This document shows, piece after piece, positions 57,788-64,000 of a stretch of 64,000 nucleotides of DNA (its first letter is position 1; each line of letters starts with the position of its first letter). Source of the stretch: Ureibacillus thermophilus (GTDB taxonomy: Bacteria; Bacillota; Bacilli; Bacillales_A; Planococcaceae); contig NZ_CP036528.1 of the NCBI RefSeq assembly GCF_004331915.1, positions 2,462,273 through 2,526,272 on the forward strand. Reading direction: 5' to 3'. The position numbers and the translations under genes are program-made. The notes under the pieces are model-generated. The model made no database searches and was not told the origin of the DNA. It was given only the letters and a program-made list of their open reading frames with translations.

Positions 57788-57791
57788 ATTC

Positions 57792-57865
57792 TGGAGCGGG
57801 TGATGGGAATCGAACCCACGACATCAGCTTGGAAGGCTGAGGTTTTACCATTAAACTACACCCGC
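57792..57865 (-). tRNA. tRNA-Gly (TCC)
   Basis: GCGGGTGTAGTTTAATGG start, anticodon TCC in CCTTCCAAG, CCA encoded. In B. subtilis trnB a tRNA-His lies between this gene and tRNA-Phe; none is here. Confidence 0.95.
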
Positions 57866-57871
57866 AATTAA

Positions 57872-57947
57872 TGGTGGTTCAGGACGGAATCGAACCGCCG
57901 ACACAAGGATTTTCAGTCCTTTGCTCTACCGACTGAGCTACTGAACC
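57872..57947 (-). tRNA. tRNA-Phe (GAA)
   Basis: GGTTCAGTAGCTCAG start, anticodon GAA in GACTGAAAATC, CCA encoded. Confidence 0.95.
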
Positions 57948-57953
57948 ACTTTA

Positions 57954-58029
57954 TGGCGGTTCCGACGGGACTCGAACCCGCGATCTCCTGCGTGACAGGC
58001 AGGCATGTTAACCACTACACTACGGAACC
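57954..58029 (-). tRNA. tRNA-Asp (GTC)
   Basis: GGTTCCGTAGTGTAG start, anticodon GTC in GCCTGTCACGC, CCA encoded. Confidence 0.95.
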
Positions 58030-58031
58030 GT

Positions 58032-58109
<78 letters not shown>

Positions 58110-58120
58110 ATGATTTTAAA

Positions 58121-58213
58121 TGGTGGAGGAAGAGGGATTCGAACCCCCGCGCGGTTTGACCCGCCTCTCGGTTTTCAAGACCGACCCCTTCAGCCAGACT
58201 TGGGTATTCCTCC
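58121..58213 (-). tRNA. tRNA-Ser (TGA)
   Basis: 93 nt with a long variable arm, anticodon TGA in GTCTTGAAAAC, CCA encoded. Confidence 0.95.
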
Positions 58214-58235
58214 ATATTTCTATTCTTTTAACCTT

Positions 58236-58312
58236 TGGTGGACCTTGCAGGACTCGAACCTGCGACCGGACGGTTATGAGCCGTCTGCTCTAACCAACTG
58301 AGCTAAAGGTCC
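58236..58312 (-). tRNA. tRNA-Ile2 (CAT, expected lysidine-modified)
   Basis: GGACCTTTAGCTCAG with CAT anticodon matches the B. subtilis tRNA-Ile2 sequence as I recall it and its place in trnB. TilS would convert the C to lysidine to read AUA. Ile rather than Met identity is inferred. Confidence 0.85.
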
Positions 58313-58318
58313 TTGGGA

Positions 58319-58392
58319 TGGCGGTGGAGGGGATCGAACCCCCGACCTCACGGGTATGAACCGTACGCTCTAGCCAGCTGAGCTACACCGCC
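58319..58392 (-). tRNA. Elongator tRNA-Met (CAT)
   Basis: GGCGGTGTAGCTCAGCTGG start, CAT in GGTTCATACCC. The 3' end is followed by TCC, so CCA is not encoded. Third CAT tRNA in this part of the array. Confidence 0.9.
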
Positions 58393-58408
58393 AAATCATT
58401 TTAAGTTA

Positions 58409-58484
58409 TGGTGGAGCATAGCGGGATCGAACCGCTGACCTCCTGCGTGCAAAGCAGGCGCTCTCCCAGCTGAGCTAATGCCCC
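58409..58484 (-). tRNA. tRNA-Ala (TGC)
   Basis: GGGGCATTAGCTCAG start, anticodon TGC in GCTTTGCACGC, CCA encoded. Confidence 0.95.
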
Positions 58485-58491
58485 GTGTCTC

Positions 58492-58568
58492 TGGTCGGGA
58501 AGACAGGATTCGAACCTGCGACCCCTTGGTCCCAAACCAAGTGCTCTACCAAGCTGAGCTACTTCCCG
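58492..58568 (-). tRNA. tRNA-Pro (TGG)
   Basis: CGGGAAGTAGCTCAG start, anticodon TGG in GGTTTGGGACC, CCA encoded. Confidence 0.95.
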
Positions 58569-58580
58569 GTCCTTTTTTTA

Positions 58581-58657
<77 letters not shown>

Positions 58658-58669
58658 TTTTACATTGTT

Positions 58670-58758
58670 TGGTGCCGAGGACCGGAGTCGAACCGGTACG
58701 GTAGTCACCTACCGCAGGATTTTAAGTCCTGTGCGTCTGCCAATTCCGCCACCCCGGC
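58670..58758 (-). tRNA. tRNA-Leu (TAA)
   Basis: 89 nt with a long variable arm; GCCGGGGTGGCGGAATTGG start, anticodon TAA in GACTTAAAATC, CCA encoded. Confidence 0.95.
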
Positions 58759-58761
58759 AGT

Positions 58762-58836
58762 TGGAGCGGAAGACGGGGTTCGAACCCGCGACCCCCACCT
58801 TGGCAAGGTGGTGTTCTACCACTGAACTACTTCCGC
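58762..58836 (-). tRNA. tRNA-Gly (GCC), copy 1
   Basis: GCGGAAGTAGTTCAGTGG start, anticodon GCC in CTTGCCAAG. 3' end TCCA. Confidence 0.95.
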
Positions 58837-58837
58837 A

Positions 58838-58858
58838 TGCCAATTCCGCCACCCCGGC
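58838..58858 (-). pseudogene. 5' fragment of tRNA-Leu (TAA)
   Basis: The first 21 nt of the tRNA-Leu gene (GCCGGGGTGGCGG...) run straight into the 5' end of tRNA-Gly copy 1. A by-product of the 100-bp tandem duplication, not a gene. Confidence 0.9.
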
Positions 58859-58861
58859 AGT

Positions 58862-58936
58862 TGGAGCGGAAGACGGGGTTCGAACCCGCGACCCCCACCT
58901 TGGCAAGGTGGTGTTCTACCACTGAACTACTTCCGC
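58862..58936 (-). tRNA. tRNA-Gly (GCC), copy 2
   Basis: Identical to copy 1 because of the tandem duplication. Real or an assembly duplicate. Confidence 0.85.
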
Positions 58937-58947
58937 ATGATTAAATA

Positions 58948-59032
58948 TGGTGCGGGTGAAGGGAGTCGAACCCCCACGCCGTAAGGCGCTAGATCCTAAG
59001 TCTAGTGCGTCTGCCAGTTCCGCCACACCCGC
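58948..59032 (-). tRNA. tRNA-Leu (TAG)
   Basis: GCGGGTGTGGCGGAACTGG start, anticodon TAG in GACTTAGGATC, long variable arm, CCA encoded. Confidence 0.95.
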
Positions 59033-59040
59033 AAAATAAA

Positions 59041-59115
59041 TGGTGAGCCATGAAGGACTCGAACCTTCGACCCTCTGATTAAAAGTCAGATGCTCTACCA
59101 CTGAGCTAATGGCTC
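59041..59115 (-). tRNA. tRNA-Lys (TTT)
   Basis: GAGCCATTAGCTCAG start, anticodon TTT in GACTTTTAATC, CCA encoded. Confidence 0.95.
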
Positions 59116-59119
59116 GTAA

Positions 59120-59195
<76 letters not shown>

Positions 59196-59209
59196 ATATT
59201 TTTTATTAA

Positions 59210-59282
59210 TGGAGGATGACGGGATCGAACCGCCGACCCTCTGCTTGTAAGGCAGATGCTCTCCCAGCTGAGCTAATCCTCC
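59210..59282 (-). tRNA. tRNA-Val (TAC)
   Basis: GGAGGATTAGCTCAG start, anticodon TAC in GCCTTACAAGC. CCA is not encoded (A then TTAAT). First tRNA after the 5S gene. Confidence 0.95.
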
Positions 59283-59288
59283 GATTAA

Positions 59289-59405
59289 GTCTAGCAACGT
59301 CCTACTCTCGCAGGGAGAAGACCCCAACTACCATCGGCGCTAAAGAGCTTAACTTCCGTGTTCGGTATGGGAACGGGTGTATCCTCTTTGCCATCATCAC
59401 TAGAC
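59289..59405 (-). rRNA. rrf: 5S ribosomal RNA
   Basis: About 117 nt with the conserved CACCCGTTCCCATACCGAAC and GAAGTTAAGCTC blocks and GAGAGTAGGACG; the ends GTCTAG and CTAGAC pair. Followed by tRNA-Val as in B. subtilis rrnB-trnB, but no 23S or 16S gene lies upstream. Confidence 0.96.
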
Positions 59406-59426
59406 ATTTTTTCAAAGACAAGAATT

Positions 59427-59454
59427 ATTCTATCATATAAACTATTTTTTTCAA
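59427..59454 (-). promoter_or_regulatory. Possible promoter upstream of 5S rRNA
   Basis: Minus-strand TTGAAA (59449-59454), 16 bp, TAGAAT (59427-59432), about 20 bp before the 5S gene. It could drive the 5S-tRNA array without an rRNA operon promoter. It lies in an AT-rich stretch, so a chance match is possible. Confidence 0.45.
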
Positions 59455-59484
59455 TATATTTTTTATTCAATTTTAATTTTTTTA

Positions 59485-59556
59485 TGACCCCTACGGGATT
59501 CGAACCCGTGTTACCGCCGTGAAAGGGCGGTGTCTTAACCACTTGACCAAGGGGCC
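59485..59556 (-). tRNA. tRNA-Glu (TTC), second copy
   Basis: Same 72-nt sequence as the gene at 57451. Located upstream of the 5S gene, an unusual place for a tRNA in this array type. Confidence 0.85.
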
Positions 59557-59567
59557 ATTATACATAA

Positions 59568-59582
59568 TGGCGGAGAAGGAGG
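59568..59582 (-). pseudogene. 3' end fragment of tRNA-Ser (GCT)
   Basis: Only the last 15 nt (CCTCCTTCTCCGCCA) of tRNA-Ser remain before unrelated sequence (59583 onward). Confidence 0.85.
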
Positions 59583-59622
59583 TGGTCCCAGGAGCTGTTC
59601 GACCTTCCTTCACTTCTACTAT

Positions 59623-59664
59623 AAAAAAATAGTAGCACAAACCTTGGCCTAGGTCTGTACTACT
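59623..59664 (-). terminator. Terminator after yugI
   Basis: AGTAGCACAAACCTTGG (59631-59647) pairs with its near-complement ending AGTACTACT at 59664; a T7 run follows on the minus strand. Confidence 0.8.
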
Positions 59665-59679
59665 AATGTTAGTATGTTT

Positions 59680-60045
59680 CTAGCCTCTTTCAATCCAATC
59701 TTGAAGTTTTTCTTTCAAAGTTTGAAAACCGTTTGCATCATGTTCATTTACGCGTTCCTGCAAAGATATCTTTGGATTCTTTTCTAGTTTCTTTTGCGGT
59801 GGGTCTTGCAGCGCACGGGTCGATAAACTGATTTTTTCGTTACGTTCATCTATATCAAGGATCTTTACCTGAACTTCGTCCCCTATTTTAAAATAATCTT
59901 CAATATTCCGAACGTAACCATAGGTAATTTCAGAAATGTGTACAAGCCCTTGCGTTTCTTCATCCAATGCCACAAAAGCTCCGTATGGTTGAATCCCGGT
60001 CACCTTTCCTGTTACAACGTCACCTACTTTATATTGTTTTATCAT
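59680..60045 (-). CDS. yugI: S1-domain RNA-binding protein YugI (general stress protein 13)
   Basis: A 121-residue protein. Residues 1-75 form one S1 RNA-binding domain (GDVVTGKVTGIQPYGAFV, GLVHISEI, VKILDIDERNEKISLS); the tail is charged and helical. Homologues bind RNA or ribosomes and are stress-induced. The start is an ATG, preceded by a weak AAAGTAGG site. Part of the yugI-yugE-patB-pbpD order of B. subtilis. Confidence 0.92.
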   Translation of the reverse strand: MIKQYKVGDVVTGKVTGIQPYGAFVALDEETQGLVHISEITYGYVRNIEDYFKIGDEVQVKILDIDERNEKISLSTRALQDPPQKKLEKNPKISLQERVNEHDANGFQTLKEKLQDWIERG

Positions 60046-60213
60046 GTTTGTTCCTACTTTCTTTCACTGCATATATATCTCATGTTAAATTATAACATAA
60101 TCAATATAGCCACAACAAAGAATCGCCATAATTTGAAAAAAACTTCCAACCTGAATAAATAACTTGCATACCTGCTTAACGTCCTTCATCTACTCGATAA
60201 TCCAAAAAAATAG

Positions 60214-60252
60214 CAAAAAAATAAAAGTGTCTCTTACAACAAAAGACACTTT
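60214..60252 (-). terminator. Terminator after yugE
   Basis: AAGTGTCT (60225-60232) pairs with AGACACTT (60244-60251), with A/T runs on both sides. The rest of 60046-60213 is AT-rich and shows nothing recognisable. Confidence 0.8.
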
Positions 60253-60253
60253 T

Positions 60254-60514
60254 TTATATAATACTTTTAGCTTCAAATTTAATAGCAATCAATCGATATG
60301 CCATTTCAACACAGTTTTCAAAAGGAATCCAAATTTGAAAGGATTGCTCGTACACTTTTTGAATCACCCGAGCTAGTTCCGTCGGGTCATCGATTTTCTG
60401 TAATGCTAAAACGACATCATTGGATTCAAGTTCATAAGCTTCTTCTCCCAGTTGAAAAGGATCCCATTGCATTAAAGCAATTTTTGCTTTTTTGTTCATT
60501 AATCCGTTCTCCAC
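60254..60514 (-). CDS. yugE: YugE, DUF1871 protein
   Basis: An 86-residue cytoplasmic helical protein of the DUF1871 family, with the family-like core QWDPFQLGEEAYELESNDVV (about residues 16-35). The start is either GTG 60514 (AAGGTG 5 nt upstream) or ATG 60499 (GGAG 8 nt upstream). Divergent from patB as in the Bacillus order. Function unknown. Confidence 0.8.
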   Translation of the reverse strand: MENGLMNKKAKIALMQWDPFQLGEEAYELESNDVVLALQKIDDPTELARVIQKVYEQSFQIWIPFENCVEMAYRLIAIKFEAKSII

Positions 60515-60609
60515 GATTTCACCTTACATTATTCTATATTTTCCTTCTTATGATATCATATAATCATTATATTTAAAGATAAAAAATTAAATAGAAAAGA
60601 GTGATAATT

Positions 60610-61797
60610 GTGACAATTTCTTTTGATGAAATATACGAAAGACGAAATACGAACAGTTTAAAATGGGACAAATTTAAAGAACGCTATCGCGCAAAATACG
60701 CTGTGGAAGATATCGACAATGTGCTGCCAATGTGGGTGGCAGATATGGACTTTGCCGTTCCTCAAGTGGCAATTGACGCCATTAAAGAACGTTTAAATCA
60801 TCCAATTTTTGGATACTCCTACATAAGCGATGCGTGCAAAGAAGCTATTCAGAAATGGTTTAAACGCCGCCATAATTGGCATATCAATAAAGAAGCTTTG
60901 ATTTTCCACAGCGGGGTTGTTCCAGCAATTGCAACTATCCTTGAAACTTTTACTGAACCTGGAGATAAAGTATGTATCTCGACACCTGTATATCCTCCGT
61001 TCTTCACTATTCCAAAAGGGCTGAAACTGGAAGTCGTGGAATGCGATTTAGTGGAAAGCGAAGAGCATATTTACGAATATGACTTTGAAAAATTAGAAGA
61101 AGCCTTTAAATCAGGAGTAAAAGCGTATGTGCTATGCAGCCCTCATAATCCAGGAGGAGTCGTTTGGTCAAAAGATACACTGGAAAAACTTGTTCAATTG
61201 TGCGTTCAATACGATGTGCTGCTCATTTCCGATGAAATCCATGCCGATATTGTCTTTGACGAATACAAGCATATCCCAACAATGACAGTAGAAGGCGCTG
61301 ACAAAGCAAAAATCATTGCCTGCATCGCCCCAACAAAAACATTCAACTTGGCAGGTCTTCATGCAGCCATGATTGTGGCGGAAAACGTAAAATTGCGCAA
61401 TGCGTTGCTTCGAAACAAAGCAGCCCATGGTTTAGACGATTGGAATGCCCTTGCCGCTGCGGGAGTTCAAGCGGTGTATGAAAAAGGCGACGAATGGCTT
61501 GATGAAATGATTCAATACGTTGCCAAAAACATTCAATACTTAGAACAAGAATTGAATCAATTGGATGGCATCCGGGTTATCCGACCGCAAGCTTCTTACC
61601 TCGTTTGGGTTGACTATCGGGGAACAGGGCTTTCTGAAGAAGAAATGATGGACCGTCTCTTAAATAAAGGAAAACTAGCACTGGAGCCTGGAACAAAATA
61701 TAGCGAAGCAGGACGCGGCTTCCTCCGCATCAACTTGGCCTGTCCATTTGAAACCGTCAAAGATGGCGTTGAACGATTCAAAAAAGCTTTATCTTAA
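60610..61797 (+). CDS. patB: PatB/MalY-type cystathionine beta-lyase
   Basis: A 395-residue PLP enzyme of the MalY/PatB group that cleaves C-S bonds (cystathionine, cysteine). LPMWVADMDFAVP near the N terminus and CSPHNPGGVVW are typical; the Schiff-base lysine is Lys243 in APTKTFNLAG. GTG 60610 follows AGAG at 8 nt. Single gene between yugE and an MFS relic. In B. subtilis PatB lies next to kinB, which is not here. Confidence 0.92.
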   Translation: MTISFDEIYERRNTNSLKWDKFKERYRAKYAVEDIDNVLPMWVADMDFAVPQVAIDAIKERLNHPIFGYSYISDACKEAIQKWFKRRHNWHINKEALIFHSGVVPAIATILETFTEPGDKVCISTPVYPPFFTIPKGLKLEVVECDLVESEEHIYEYDFEKLEEAFKSGVKAYVLCSPHNPGGVVWSKDTLEKLVQLCVQYDVLLISDEIHADIVFDEYKHIPTMTVEGADKAKIIACIAPTKTFNLAGLHAAMIVAENVKLRNALLRNKAAHGLDDWNALAAAGVQAVYEKGDEWLDEMIQYVAKNIQYLEQELNQLDGIRVIRPQASYLVWVDYRGTGLSEEEMMDRLLNKGKLALEPGTKYSEAGRGFLRINLACPFETVKDGVERFKKALS

Positions 61798-61830
61798 TAA
61801 TGTGTTTAGTATTAAAAACATCATTTTCAC

Positions 61831-61989
61831 ATCGGGGTTGCATCCGGAAGCACTCTTGTCGCTCCCGTCTATCATCATCTGGGGTGGAAAGGGTTCATCT
61901 TAATAACCGTTGCTGTAACTATTTCCTATGTAATATTTTTAAATTTTTCATTAATAAAATACCACCAAAAAAAGAGTTTGGAAAATTAA
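61831..61989 (+). pseudogene. C-terminal relic of a major facilitator transporter
   Basis: In one frame the DNA reads VASGSTLVAPVYHHLGWKGF followed by a hydrophobic helix (ILITVAVTISYVIFLNF) and a stop at 61987. This resembles the last two helices of MFS permeases. No start codon or upstream part remains, and the segment directly follows patB. The remaining 61990-62040 shows nothing else. Confidence 0.5.
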
Positions 61990-62040
61990 GGAGATTTTCT
62001 TGTTGTTGCATACCATTGGAATATTTCCTGAATATAGCGC

Positions 62041-62083
62041 AATTTTAAAAGGCTGTCCGGAAAAACAATTCCGGACAGCCTTT
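62041..62083 (-). terminator. Terminator after the small membrane protein gene
   Basis: A perfect 15-bp stem (AAAGGCTGTCCGGAA with its complement, 62048-62083) and TTTTAAAATT after it on the minus strand. Confidence 0.8.
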
Positions 62084-62087
62084 CAAA

Positions 62088-62321
62088 TTACTTCAGTTCT
62101 GTATGTTTTTCCTTCTCTTTTTCCCTTTCCATTAAAATCCGCTCTTCCAACTCTTTCGTTTTCATCTCTTGTCTTTTTGAAAGTCTTTTTACGGCAAAAA
62201 AGACCGCCAAACACAAGAGAACTAGAAAAATCATTTCCACAATTGCAGGGATATAAGCGGATTTATCCTCCGGGAAATATAAAAAATAGCCATAAAGCAA
62301 AAGGTGATTCACCTTTATCAC
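62088..62321 (-). CDS. Small membrane protein with coiled-coil tail
   Basis: At most 77 residues: a membrane helix (IPAIVEMIFLVLLCLAVFFA, about residues 24-43) followed by a highly charged K/E-rich helix. No named family is certain; it is similar in layout to small DUF4083-type proteins. The true start is uncertain (GTG 62321, GTG 62312, or a later codon), because no good ribosome site is seen. It follows the cyclophilin gene by 14 nt and may be cotranscribed. Confidence 0.55.
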   Translation of the reverse strand: MIKVNHLLLYGYFLYFPEDKSAYIPAIVEMIFLVLLCLAVFFAVKRLSKRQEMKTKELEERILMEREKEKEKHTELK

Positions 62322-62335
62322 TTCTTTCCATGATA

Positions 62336-62923
62336 TTATTCAAGCACTGTAATTGATAAAATTTTTACGTCTTCCACTGGTTTGTCGCGAAAATCTGTTT
62401 CCACATTCGCAATTTTGTCTACAATATCCATGCCTTCTACCACATGGCCAAATACCGTATGCTTATAATCCAACCAAGGCGTGCCGCCAATGCGTGCATA
62501 TTCTTCAATAATTTCTTTCGGAAAACCTGCCTGCTCCATTTGCGCAACCATTTCTTCTGGCACATATGGCATTTGAACGATGAAAAATTGAGAGCCGTTT
62601 GTATTAGGTCCCGCATTAGCCATAGAAAGGGCTCCGCGCAAATTGAACAACTCTGGATGGAATTCATCTTCAAACGGGTGGCCCCAAATGGACTCCCCTC
62701 CCATTCCTGTTCCAGTTGGATCGCCGCCTTGAATCATAAAGTCTTTAATCACGCGATGGAAAATAATCCCTTCATAATAACCTGACTTGGCATGGCCCAA
62801 AAAGTTTTCCACAGTTTTAGGCGCTTGTTCCGGGAACAATTTGATTTTAATTGAACCCATTGTTGTTTTCATTTCAACTAAAATTTCTCCAGGGTTTAAT
62901 TCCTTCGTTAATTGTGGGTACAT
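62336..62923 (-). CDS. Cyclophilin-type peptidyl-prolyl isomerase
   Basis: A 195-residue cytoplasmic cyclophilin. The active-site run [17 protein letters not shown] and [16 protein letters not shown] are intact. It is longer than B. subtilis PpiB (143) through an N-terminal extension and an insertion ([20 protein letters not shown]). AAAGGAG is 9 nt before ATG 62923. No signal peptide. Confidence 0.93.
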   Translation of the reverse strand: MYPQLTKELNPGEILVEMKTTMGSIKIKLFPEQAPKTVENFLGHAKSGYYEGIIFHRVIKDFMIQGGDPTGTGMGGESIWGHPFEDEFHPELFNLRGALSMANAGPNTNGSQFFIVQMPYVPEEMVAQMEQAGFPKEIIEEYARIGGTPWLDYKHTVFGHVVEGMDIVDKIANVETDFRDKPVEDVKILSITVLE

Positions 62924-63114
62924 TTCTTTCTTCTCCTTTATAAATAAAATCAAAGCAATGACTCAATTTCGACTTATTCTCGTTTCAGTTTACCACAAAA
63001 CAATTCTTTTTTCTGCTAATTTCCCTTTATTCCTATAAGAAAATCCATTGAAAAATAGAACATCCAGCAAAAATTATGGTATTCTTTCTTGTAGATAGCC
63101 GAGGAGGAATAAAT

Positions 63115-64000
63115 GTGAAACAATTCATAGGCTATGTGATGATTATTTGTTTTTTCCCTCTGATATATCTACTGGCTGAAAAAATTTGGGAAGAAGCGGC
63201 ACAAGCACAAGCCCATCAACAACAATTGGAAGAAGAAATTCAGCTTCCAGAAATAAAGTCACAGCTTCCTGTAAAAATGTTTGATCGAAACGGAAATCTT
63301 TTCGATGAAGACTATGTGGAATGGAGGGAACCCCTCTCCCTCGATGAGATTCCTGAAATCGTGAAGCAAATTTTTATTTTGAGCGAAGACCGGGATTTTT
63401 ATCAGCATATTGGTTTTGATATGAGCGCCATCATGAGAGCAGTTGTGGCCAATGCCGCAGTAAATTCCATTCAACAAGGCGGCAGCACCATTACCCAGCA
63501 GCTTGTTCGGATACTTTATTTATCTGAAGAGAAAACCTATGAACGAAAGCTGATGGAAATTTTTTATGCCCATGAACTGGAAAAACTTTATGAGAAAGAT
63601 GAAATTTTAGAAATGTATTTAAATGAAATGTATTTTGCCAATCAGGTGTACGGAATTGGAGGGGCAGCTACATATTATTTTAATAAACCTCTGCAGGAAT
63701 TATCCGTAGCACAAATGGCATTTATTGCAGCCATTCCAAATAATCCATCCCTATACGACCCTTTGAAAAATTTCGAGAATACGAAAGCGCGCCAAGAACG
63801 TTTGCTAGATTTACTTGCCAATGAACAAATCATAACAGCCGAGGAAGCCAATACATATAAAAATGAACCAATCAAGTTGAATATTAAACAAAAAACACAA
63901 AAATTTCCTGATTACAGCACTTACGTCTTGCATGAACTAAAACAGCTCATTGCAGAAAATGAAGGCTATACTGAAAAGATGGAACAAGCAACGCCGGAAG
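63115..64000 (+). CDS. pbpD: Class A penicillin-binding protein (partial)
   Basis: The first 295 residues are visible; the gene runs off the right edge. An N-terminal membrane helix (about 4-23) is followed by a GT51 glycosyltransferase domain that polymerises lipid II: SEDRDFYQHIGFD with catalytic Glu91, GGSTITQQLVR (122-132), KLMEIFYAHELEK and EMYLNEMYFANQVYGI. A transpeptidase domain is expected beyond the window. GTG 63115 follows GAGGAGG. PbpD (PBP4) is inferred from the yug-patB-pbpD order. Confidence 0.87.
   Translation, partial: MKQFIGYVMIICFFPLIYLLAEKIWEEAAQAQAHQQQLEEEIQLPEIKSQLPVKMFDRNGNLFDEDYVEWREPLSLDEIPEIVKQIFILSEDRDFYQHIGFDMSAIMRAVVANAAVNSIQQGGSTITQQLVRILYLSEEKTYERKLMEIFYAHELEKLYEKDEILEMYLNEMYFANQVYGIGGAATYYFNKPLQELSVAQMAFIAAIPNNPSLYDPLKNFENTKARQERLLDLLANEQIITAEEANTYKNEPIKLNIKQKTQKFPDYSTYVLHELKQLIAENEGYTEKMEQATPE

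Larger units (their letters stand above)
58738..58937. repeat. Tandem duplication, period exactly 100 bp
   Basis: Units 58738-58837 and 58838-58937 are identical. Each holds the first 21 nt of tRNA-Leu(TAA) and a whole tRNA-Gly(GCC). Confidence 0.95.
59483..59582. repeat. 100-bp exact duplicate, copy 2
   Basis: Identical to 57449-57548, with different flanks on both sides. Confidence 0.92.

Noticed and set aside
62000-62356. Plus-strand frame of 118 codons
   Set aside because: It is antisense to a terminator hairpin and to the small membrane protein gene, which fits a membrane protein better.

Overview
The window is a low-GC, Bacillales-type chromosome segment. Gene content, gene order and the 21-gene-type tRNA array resemble the Bacillus subtilis aroA - ytx - ytp - men - trnB - yug region. 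Rearrangements, an FtsA-like protein beside aroA and protein lengths point to Planococcaceae/Caryophanaceae relatives (Lysinibacillus/Ureibacillus-like). The species is an inference; no 16S sequence is present.

Layout. 1-5.5 kb: aroA (cut by the left edge), an FtsA-like ATPase on the other strand, ytxH, ytxG and murC. 5.6-19.6 kb: DNA translocase sftA, ytpR, ytpQ, a lipoprotein, peptidase ytoP, ytzB, lactonase-like ytnP, trmB, a NERD-like gene, dat, pepV, regulator ytzE and a pseudouridine synthase. 19.6-24.7 kb: lipid II flippase murJ (ytgP), an asparagine synthetase and flavoprotein ytfP. 24.8-30.5 kb: siroheme/sulfite reductase operon cobA-sirB-yezD-cysJ-cysI, preceded by a leader with two terminator-like hairpins. 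30.5-38.1 kb: leuS with its T-box leader, the tRNA-modification pair mnmL-mnmM (ytqA-ytqB), an alanine symporter, a YtpA-like hydrolase without its serine nucleophile, and ytoA. 38.4-45.7 kb: metK with a SAM-I riboswitch, pckA, ytmA, ytkD, dps, ytzI, yidD and a Zur-controlled zinc-binding lipoprotein. 46-52.4 kb: menaquinone operon menF-menD-menH-menB-menE without menC. 52.6-57.4 kb: a dipeptidase, a frameshifted ISL3 element and an intact IS66 element that cuts into the ISL3 right end. 57.4-59.6 kb: a 5S rRNA and a trnB-like tRNA array on the minus strand with no 16S or 23S gene upstream. 59.7-64 kb: yugI, yugE, patB, an MFS relic, a small membrane protein, a cyclophilin and a class A penicillin-binding protein cut by the right edge.

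Most of the window is chromosomal housekeeping: cell wall (murC, murJ, PBP), translation (leuS, tRNAs, trmB, mnmLM), sulfur and methionine metabolism (cys operon, metK, patB), menaquinone, and metal or stress proteins. Regulation visible in the DNA includes a T-box, a SAM-I riboswitch, a Zur operator, a probable SigH promoter for ytxG and many intrinsic terminators.

The most unusual items are: a five-copy family of about 310-bp elements with 11-bp inverted ends and a long hairpin, mostly between convergent genes; the FtsA-like ATPase with a long C-terminal set of ubiquitin-fold-like repeats; the leader of the sulfite reductase operon; and the odd 5S-tRNA region, whose two exact ~100-bp duplications may be real or assembly joins.
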